DNA from: Gordonia sp. UBA5067
GTDB lineage: Bacteria; Actinomycetota; Actinomycetes; Mycobacteriales; Mycobacteriaceae
DNA: 13,995 nucleotides
Direction of reading: 5' to 3'
Assembly (NCBI RefSeq): GCF_002414845.1
Contig: NZ_DIAX01000069.1
Span: 18,290 to 32,284, forward strand
The number at the start of each line of letters is the position of its first letter. Position 1 is the stretch's first letter. This document shows, in pieces, positions 13,416-13,995 of the stretch. The notes under the pieces are model-generated. The model ran no database searches, had not been told where the DNA came from, and worked only from the letters and a program-made list of their open reading frames with translations. A program made the translations under genes and the position numbers.

Positions 13416-13421
13416 TACCCT
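13416..13421 (+). promoter_or_regulatory. Candidate -10 element of rnpB
   Basis: TACCCT lies 5-6 bp before the predicted 5' end of the RNase P RNA, a suitable distance for transcription start. I see no convincing -35 hexamer. Confidence 0.45.
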
Positions 13422-13425
13422 GAAT

Positions 13426-13832
<407 letters not shown>

Positions 13833-13846
13833 CTCGTGGCCGATAG

Positions 13847-13852
13847 TAGGTT
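13847..13852 (+). promoter_or_regulatory. Candidate -10 element, leaderless mRNA downstream of rnpB
   Basis: TAGGTT is followed by 6 nt and then GTG 13859. This repeats the pattern seen at cobD and cobC. Confidence 0.4.
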
Positions 13853-13858
13853 CGAGTT

Positions 13859-13995
13859 GTGCGCTACTTCTCGGCCCCCGACATCGACTTCGCCGGCATT
13901 CGTGCGGAATTGGGGATCACCGAAGACTACGGGCCCGGCGCGCTCGCCGAGGCCGCCGCGACGGCAGATTCCTGGCTCTTCGGACCTAAGAGTGC
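13859..13995 (+). CDS. Probable RNB-domain (RNase II/R family) ribonuclease, N-terminal fragment
   Basis: Only 45 residues lie within the window, beginning VRYFSAPDIDFAGIRAELGI and running off the right edge. The pattern of an early aromatic/acidic stretch, then a FxxIRAELGI-type helix, then an ALAEAAATA helix resembles the N-terminus of actinobacterial RNB-domain ribonucleases, which are 3'-5' exoribonucleases. The catalytic region, with its run of aspartates, would be downstream and cannot be checked. GTG 13859 is chosen because TAGGTT sits 6 nt upstream, because there is no competing start, and because it begins only 26 bp after rnpB. Confidence 0.6.
   Translation, partial: MRYFSAPDIDFAGIRAELGITEDYGPGALAEAAATADSWLFGPKS

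Overview
The window is high-GC chromosomal DNA from an actinobacterium of the order Mycobacteriales. Gordonia or a close relative is my best guess, from gene content only. The gene order follows the Mycobacterium tuberculosis stretch Rv2228c-Rv2241: aceE, DUF3052 gene, ahpE, cobD, SURF1 gene, ptpA, cobC, Nif3-like gene, zinc-ribbon gene, histidine phosphatase. I see no transposase, integrase, phage gene or CRISPR array, so most of it is conserved backbone with one lineage-specific block.

Layout. 1-830 (-) is the N-terminal part of aceE, pyruvate dehydrogenase E1. The divergent intergenic region 831-1101 carries a perfect 19-bp palindrome. 1102-2099 (+) holds two overlapping, paralogous lipoprotein genes. 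2208-3088 (+) is the DUF3052-ahpE pair (1-Cys peroxiredoxin), followed by a tandem 18-bp duplication and tRNA-Val(UAC) with a good promoter. 3356-6549 is the accessory-looking block: a secreted CE1/PHB-depolymerase-type esterase (-), divergent from a secreted family 1 glycoside hydrolase (+) that is translationally coupled to a mycothiol-dependent maleylpyruvate isomerase-family protein (+). A CRP/GlxR-like site lies between the two secreted enzymes. 6508-7353 (-) is a spermidine-synthase-like methyltransferase-fold protein. 7380-8297 (+) is cobD. 8260-9704 (-) is ptpA followed by a SURF1 gene. 9762-11884 (+) is cobC overlapping a Nif3-like gene. 12022-13393 (+) is the zinc-ribbon/coiled-coil gene and a histidine phosphatase. 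13426-13832 (+) is rnpB (RNase P RNA). From 13859 (+) a probable RNB-domain ribonuclease runs off the end.

How the genes fit together. CobD and CobC are cobalamin side-chain (aminopropanol) enzymes, and the histidine phosphatase belongs to the family that includes alpha-ribazole phosphatases. The SURF1 protein serves cytochrome oxidase assembly, and AceE feeds the TCA cycle. The esterase/GH1 pair looks like an extracellular module for breaking down esterified glycosides, possibly under cAMP-receptor control.

Most notable points: (i) the esterase/GH1 divergent module with its CRP-like site; (ii) a repeated leaderless promoter pattern, TANNNT followed by 6-7 nt and then ATG/GTG, in front of at least five genes; (iii) two departures from the M. 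tuberculosis arrangement, namely no ptkA next to ptpA and no RNase HI domain on the histidine phosphatase; (iv) the tandem lipoprotein paralogues; (v) the palindromes upstream of aceE and of the zinc-ribbon gene. I found nothing that amounts to a clearly new multi-gene system such as a defence island or a biosynthetic cluster.
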